In this document: in pieces, positions 5,282 to 8,819 of the stretch
Position numbering within the stretch: position 1 is the stretch's first letter
Layout of the letters: every line of letters begins with the position of its first letter
Source of the DNA: Bacteroidales bacterium UBA3623
GTDB lineage: Bacteria > Bacteroidota > Bacteroidia > Bacteroidales > UBA932
Assembly: GCA_002373715.1 (NCBI GenBank)
Contig: DFLI01000013.1
Coordinates: forward strand, 310 to 9,128
DNA length: 8,819 nucleotides
Direction: 5' to 3'
Program-made: the position numbers and the translations under genes
Notes under the pieces: model-generated
What the model was told of the DNA's origin: nothing
What the model saw: the letters and a program-made list of their open reading frames with translations, nothing else
Databases searched by the model: none

Positions 5282-6106
5282 ATGGGAGATTCCGCCAAGA
5301 AGATTCTGTTTGTCAACTCCGAGATGTACCCCTACCTTCCGGAAACCCGGATTGCCAAGGTATGCCGTGAGCTCCCTCAGGGCATTCAGGAGCGCAAGAA
5401 GGAAATCCGTGCCTTCATGCCCCGCTACGGCTGCATCAACGAGCGAAAGAATCAGCTGCACGAGGTCATCCGCCTCTCCGGCATGAACATCATCATCTCG
5501 GACGTAGACCGCCCCCTCGTCATCAAGGTCGCATCCATATCGGCCGCCCGCATCCAGGTATACTTCATCGATAACGAAGATTATTTCCGCCGCAAGCAGA
5601 TAGACCGCGACGAGAAGGGTCAGTTCTTCGCAGACAACGGAGAGCGTGCCATCTTCTTTGCCCGCGGCGTGCTGGAAACCGTGAAGAAACTGCGCTGGGC
5701 CCCGGATATCATCCACTGCAGCGGATGGATTTCCCACGTACTGCCCCTGTATCTCAAGAAAGCCTACAAGGACGACCCTATCTTCTCCAACTCCAAGGTG
5801 GTCCTTTCCCTCTTCGACGACGTCTCCACGGAGAAGCTCTCCCCCGGCTTTAACCAGACCATCCTGTACGGTGCCATCGGCCCGGAAGATGTTTCCCTCT
5901 CGGAGAATGCAGACGGCATGGAACTTGCTAAATTAGCCACGCAGTATTCCGACGGCATTATTTTGGGCGCCCCCAATGTGGCCCCGGCCCTGGTAGAACA
6001 TGTTAACTCCCTGGGCATTCCGGTCCTCCCCTGCGACGAGGCCGCTCTCTCCGACGGAAGCTACATGGACAAATACAACGCATTTTACGACAATCTGTTA
6101 GCATGA
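5282..6106 (+). CDS. GT5 glycogen/starch synthase-like protein, N-terminal domain only, probably non-catalytic
   Basis: This 274-residue protein resembles the N-terminal Rossmann-like half of GT5 glycogen synthases: KKILFVNSEMYPY (6-18), MPRYG (46-50), a DNGERAIFFARG region, and PDIIHCSGW (141-149). The C-terminal GT-B domain, about 200 residues in full-length enzymes, is absent. Key residues are also lost: the ADP-glucose motif KTGGLGDV aligns without gaps to PETRIAKV (20-27), and the HDWH-type motif is replaced by CSGWIS. Glycogen synthesis is therefore unlikely from this protein alone. Such short 'glycogen/starch synthase' entries beside DUF4270 are, as I recall, a conserved Bacteroidales arrangement, often with panC. 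Its stop overlaps the DUF4270 start by four bases. True role unknown; sugar-nucleotide sensing or a scaffold are guesses. Confidence 0.75.
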   Translation: MGDSAKKILFVNSEMYPYLPETRIAKVCRELPQGIQERKKEIRAFMPRYGCINERKNQLHEVIRLSGMNIIISDVDRPLVIKVASISAARIQVYFIDNEDYFRRKQIDRDEKGQFFADNGERAIFFARGVLETVKKLRWAPDIIHCSGWISHVLPLYLKKAYKDDPIFSNSKVVLSLFDDVSTEKLSPGFNQTILYGAIGPEDVSLSENADGMELAKLATQYSDGIILGAPNVAPALVEHVNSLGIPVLPCDEAALSDGSYMDKYNAFYDNLLA

Positions 6107-7746
6107 AGAAAGTTTTCCTAGCCCTGTGTCTTGCAGCAGCCCTGGCAACCCCCAGCTGCATCAAAGTAGACAACAGCCTCGGGAAAGGACTGGTGGACAA
6201 GAGTCTCCTGTTCGACACCTATACCGCAGAATTCCCGCTGGAAGAGATCCAGCTCAAAGCCTCCGAGGCCCTGTCGGGCTATTCGGACACGCGCATCGTC
6301 ATTGGCGCCATCCGGGACGAGAATTTCGGTCTCACCACCCGTGAAGCCGCTTTCACGCTCATCCCCCAGAAGGACACCATAGACCTGGGTACCAACCCCA
6401 AGGCCGTGAGTTTCCTGCTCAACTTTGCCCAGGATACGGTTTCCTGCTCCATTGACAGCCAGGCCAGCATCTTCCAGAACATCTATGTGACGGAACTCAC
6501 CAAACAGTTGCCCGGTTCTGAAGACGACACCCGCAACACGCAGGAGATCCCCCACGGAACAGATATCATCACCAAGGGTCTCATCTCCTACAGCGGCACC
6601 GGAGACCTCACCTTCAACTTCACCCAGGAGTTTGCCCAGAAGTACGTGGATGCAATAGTGAGCGTGGGCCCCGTTTTCAAGGACCGCAGCCAAGATGACG
6701 GCATTGATAAATACGATGCTTTCGTGGCCCTGATGCCCGGTATCCACCTCCGCACCGACGAACCGGAAGGTCTGGGCGGCCGCATCAACCTGTTCGACTT
6801 GTCCTGCCTGTCCGTTTCCAGTAACTACTACGTCCGCAACAACAACGTGGGCCTGCTCACGGTGAACAGCACCTGGAACGGCGTGCAGAAAGACTCCACC
6901 TTCCTCATCATCCCCGGAGAACCCGAGCTGTATGATGAAGCTGAATACATAAACGATAACACCAAGTTCTACCAATACTGCTTTAACCGCACCACCCAGT
7001 CTACGAAGGCCGGTCCCGTGACGGGTAATGTTTTGGTAGAGGGCGGCGGCGGACTCAAGCCTGTTATCCTGGCCCGTGAGCTGCAGGAGAAAACCCTTTC
7101 CGCCATCCTGGCCCATGGAGGAGACCCCGAAAAGGCCGTCATTGTAAAGGCCACCATCGTGCTGCCTTTCAATATGCCCGAAGACTATACGGAATTAAAG
7201 TATTTCCCTTCGGTGCTAAGCCCCACCATTGAAACCACCATCACAGACGATGAGGGTGTGGAACGCCCCACTTTCGCCGGTCTCACGGACGCTTCCGTAA
7301 GCTCGGAAGACCAGGGCGAGATTGACCGCTCCAACCTGGTATACAAACCGGACATCACCTATCACCTGCAGGAGCTGCTCACCCGCACAGACCTGGACAC
7401 CGCCACCAATGCCGATATCTGGCTGCTCACCATCCACACGGAGAAAGTGGCAGAGGCCAACGGTTCCCTCTACGACAATGAATACTACCAGAACCTCATG
7501 TATGCCAGCTACTACAATGCCCTGTACGGCGGAGGATATGGCGGCTACGGTGGCTATGGCTACGGCGGCTACAGCAACTACTACAGCTACATGATGCTGG
7601 CCCAGATGATGAGCGCCTCCACCGAGCAGCAGTATTCCTATACCACCGAACTGGATAAGGACCGCTACTACCACGCCGTGCTCTGCGGCTACGGGGCCAA
7701 GCGCCATCCCATCTTCCGCGTCACCTTCAACATTCCCGAGGACTAA
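6103..7746 (+). CDS. DUF4270 family lipoprotein with Gly/Tyr-rich tract
   Basis: A 547-residue protein with a lipoprotein signal: MKK, a hydrophobic stretch, then ATPSC with the lipidated Cys at 19. The body fits DUF4270, a Bacteroidota family of uncharacterised lipoproteins; SDTRIVIGAIRDENFG near residues 61-76 follows the YSD-G-x-DP-FG-like pattern of the family. A low-complexity patch at about 475-496 alternates Gly and Tyr (YGGGYGGYGGYGYGG) and leads into Tyr-rich and Met-rich sequence. The ATG overlaps the stop of the GT5-like gene (ATGA), so the two are translationally coupled. After the Cys the sequence is IKVDNS, without the strongly acidic surface-export signal seen in some Bacteroidota lipoproteins. 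Outer-membrane anchoring is likely, but whether it faces the periplasm or outside is open. Confidence 0.82.
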   Translation: MKKVFLALCLAAALATPSCIKVDNSLGKGLVDKSLLFDTYTAEFPLEEIQLKASEALSGYSDTRIVIGAIRDENFGLTTREAAFTLIPQKDTIDLGTNPKAVSFLLNFAQDTVSCSIDSQASIFQNIYVTELTKQLPGSEDDTRNTQEIPHGTDIITKGLISYSGTGDLTFNFTQEFAQKYVDAIVSVGPVFKDRSQDDGIDKYDAFVALMPGIHLRTDEPEGLGGRINLFDLSCLSVSSNYYVRNNNVGLLTVNSTWNGVQKDSTFLIIPGEPELYDEAEYINDNTKFYQYCFNRTTQSTKAGPVTGNVLVEGGGGLKPVILARELQEKTLSAILAHGGDPEKAVIVKATIVLPFNMPEDYTELKYFPSVLSPTIETTITDDEGVERPTFAGLTDASVSSEDQGEIDRSNLVYKPDITYHLQELLTRTDLDTATNADIWLLTIHTEKVAEANGSLYDNEYYQNLMYASYYNALYGGGYGGYGGYGYGGYSNYYSYMMLAQMMSASTEQQYSYTTELDKDRYYHAVLCGYGAKRHPIFRVTFNIPED

Positions 7747-7767
7747 ACTCCACAGGAGACAAAATAA

Positions 7768-7797
7768 AAATTCCCGGACCATATGGCCCGGGAATTT
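7768..7797. terminator. Bidirectional intrinsic terminator between DUF4270 and acpP
   Basis: AAATTCCCGG (7768-7777) pairs perfectly with CCGGGAATTT (7788-7797) around a ten-base loop that itself contains CCATATGG. It is followed by TTATTTTA on the plus strand and by a T-rich run (TTTTTATTTTG, 7770-7760) on the minus strand. It lies 21 bases past the DUF4270 stop and 17 bases past the acpP stop, so it can end both convergent transcripts. Confidence 0.85.
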
Positions 7798-7814
7798 ATT
7801 TTAGATGGGAGAAA

Positions 7815-8060
7815 TTACTCACCTATCTTTTCGGCTACCTTAGCGATGGCATCTCCTACAGTGGCGATACCGCTGGTTTCCTCATCAGGAATCTTGATAC
7901 CGAATACGCGCTCAAATTCCATGAGCAGCTCTACGGTGTCCAGAGAATCGGCACCGAGGTCATTGGTGAAGCTGGCACTTTCAGTAACAGCGGATTCCTC
8001 GACACCAAGCTTGTCAACGATGATATCCTTGACCTGCTTTACGATTTCTTCCTTAGTCAT
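7815..8060 (-). CDS. acpP: Acyl carrier protein
   Basis: This acidic 81-residue protein has the standard ACP length and the DSLDTVELLMEFE motif, with Ser39 as the site of 4'-phosphopantetheine attachment, plus LGADSL before it and the IPDEE loop after it. Holo-ACP carries growing acyl chains in type II fatty acid synthesis and donates acyl groups for phospholipid and lipid A. The usual partner fabF is not downstream: a bidirectional terminator follows 17 bases after the stop. It has its own promoter region upstream, so it is probably monocistronic here. The ATG start gives the family N-terminus (MTKEEIVKQVKDII). Functional links to lpxH and membrane synthesis are general, not operonic. Confidence 0.96.
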   Translation of the reverse strand: MTKEEIVKQVKDIIVDKLGVEESAVTESASFTNDLGADSLDTVELLMEFERVFGIKIPDEETSGIATVGDAIAKVAEKIGE

Positions 8061-8123
8061 AATTGTCGGTTTTAAGTTTATTGTTTACGTTTTTCAAATT
8101 CTCTTTCGAAGCGAAATAACGTG

Positions 8124-8155
8124 CAAATGTAATAAAATTTTCTTAATTACGAAAA
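8124..8155 (-). promoter_or_regulatory. Probable acpP promoter
   Basis: On the minus strand TACATTTG (8131-8124) matches the -7 box TAnnTTTG. Twenty bases upstream is TTTT (8155-8152) rather than TTTG, so the -33 element is imperfect; it lies inside the last codons of the pnuC-like gene. A transcript from here would have a leader of about 58 bases, with a small TTTCG-AAG-CGAAA hairpin at 8104-8116 near its 5' end. Confidence 0.6.
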
Positions 8156-8819
8156 TCGCGGCTTAAGTTGAGCCAGATTCTGAGTCCGTTGAAGGAGTTG
8201 ATCAGATAGAAACTATACTTCACAATGTATACCGGAGCAAAGGATTTGTCGGAGAAAATCCACAGGCCGATGGAGGTAATGTTCACGGCAATCCAGAAAA
8301 ACCACTGCTCCATGTAGGCCGTGGACATGAGCAGCTGGCCGATGATATTGCAAACCAGCGGCACCACATCCAGCAGCACGGCTACCCGGAGGAAGCCCTC
8401 CGCCGCACTGCGGTCGAACTGCAGGATAACAATATAAAGGATAACCGTGGCCACCACGCTGATGCCCAGCCAGCCCCAGCGCATGGCCGGAGAAAGCCGG
8501 CGCGCCTTAACTTGAGACTCGCCTTTGGCTCCCCGCTTCTTCCACTGGAGGAAGCCCACCAGCTGCATGGGCACAAAGTAGACAAAATGCAGCAGCGCAT
8601 TCCCCAGGCCCGAACCGCCGTCTCGCCAGTTAATCCAGCAGGCAATACCATATATACTTACGTCCAGGAAGCCAAAGAGGAAGGTGATAATCCACCCGTT
8701 GGCCGAGCATACGGTGGCCAGCACGCCCATCAGCGAGCCGAAGGCCGACATGAGCAGCAGCCATTGTCCCCCATCGGCCCCACGGAGCTTGATACCAGTT
8801 ACCAGCACCGTAATCACCG
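8143..8819 (-). CDS. pnuC: PnuC family nicotinamide riboside (or related vitamin) transporter, probably 5'-truncated
   Basis: At least 224 residues of a membrane protein with about six or seven hydrophobic segments. Features matching PnuC are a glycine- and aromatic-rich helix around FLFGFLDVSIYG, the VPMQLVGFLQWKKRG segment ending in a basic loop, LLMSTAYMEQWFFWIAVNI near the C-terminus, and a final NSFNGLRIW helix. PnuC proteins carry out facilitated uptake of nicotinamide riboside; close relatives carry thiamine (PnuT) or riboflavin (PnuX), and substrate cannot be assigned here. The frame is open to the window edge. A GTG at 8817 could start it, but the sequence there already looks like part of a first helix, so the real start is probably outside. 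The stop is 82 bases before acpP, which has its own promoter. Confidence 0.8.
   Translation of the reverse strand, partial: VITVLVTGIKLRGADGGQWLLLMSAFGSLMGVLATVCSANGWIITFLFGFLDVSIYGIACWINWRDGGSGLGNALLHFVYFVPMQLVGFLQWKKRGAKGESQVKARRLSPAMRWGWLGISVVATVILYIVILQFDRSAAEGFLRVAVLLDVVPLVCNIIGQLLMSTAYMEQWFFWIAVNITSIGLWIFSDKSFAPVYIVKYSFYLINSFNGLRIWLNLSRDFRN

Noticed and set aside
6118..7116. Long open frame on the minus strand opposite the DUF4270 gene (about 332 codons).
   Set aside because: It is a shadow of a GC-rich coding gene: composition is Gly/Val/Ala-rich without a recognisable domain, and it lies wholly antisense to a lipoprotein with a clear signal and family match.
1..8819. Possible mobile island, defence system, CRISPR array or biosynthetic cluster.
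   Set aside because: All recognisable genes are core translation, envelope, lipid or transport functions or Bacteroidota-specific families; there is no integrase, transposase, spacer-repeat pattern, nuclease or toxin.

Overview
The window is a stretch of core genome from a member of Bacteroidota, most likely an uncultured Bacteroidales with moderately high GC genes and AT-rich gaps. Three protein families that I know mainly from this phylum (DUF4294, DUF3098, DUF4270) support this. So do promoters of the Bacteroidota form, TTTG-N19/20-TAnnTTTG, upstream of rplP, DUF4294 and ftsX, plus a catalytically reduced GT5 'glycogen synthase' lying next to DUF4270. Genus cannot be judged from the sequence alone. 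I see no phage, integrase, insertion sequence, CRISPR array, toxin-antitoxin pair or defence island.

Layout. Positions 1-1310, minus strand: the rplP-rpmC-rpsQ-rplN-rplX part of the S10/spc ribosomal protein cluster, with rplX cut by the window edge. The usual upstream neighbour rpsC is absent; instead rplP has its own promoter. Positions 1311-1657: an AT-rich divergent gap holding that promoter, an inverted pair of short palindromic repeats, and the promoter of the next gene. Positions 1658-2401, plus strand: a secreted DUF4294 protein. Positions 2468-5203, minus strand: a probable envelope operon ftsX - DUF3098 - uppP - lpxH, covering divisome signalling, a small membrane protein, undecaprenyl carrier recycling and lipid A synthesis. 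A third palindromic repeat forms almost the whole spacer between uppP and lpxH. Positions 5282-7746, plus strand: a two-gene unit with a 4-base overlap, a truncated GT5-like protein and a DUF4270 lipoprotein carrying a Gly/Tyr-rich tract. Positions 7768-7797: a bidirectional terminator. Positions 7815-8060, minus strand: acpP. Positions 8143-8819, minus strand: a PnuC-family vitamin transporter, probably cut by the window edge.

How it fits together. Most genes serve translation or cell-envelope construction: uppP supplies the lipid carrier for peptidoglycan and O-antigen, lpxH acts in lipid A synthesis, acpP supplies acyl chains for phospholipid and lipid A, and FtsX controls peptidoglycan hydrolysis at division. 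No clearly new multi-gene system is visible. The points most worth a second look are the split S10 operon with its own promoter, a repeat family with constant ends and covarying stems, a repeat acting as the leader of lpxH, near-leaderless promoters, and a conserved-looking but catalytically dismantled GT5 protein coupled to an outer-surface lipoprotein.
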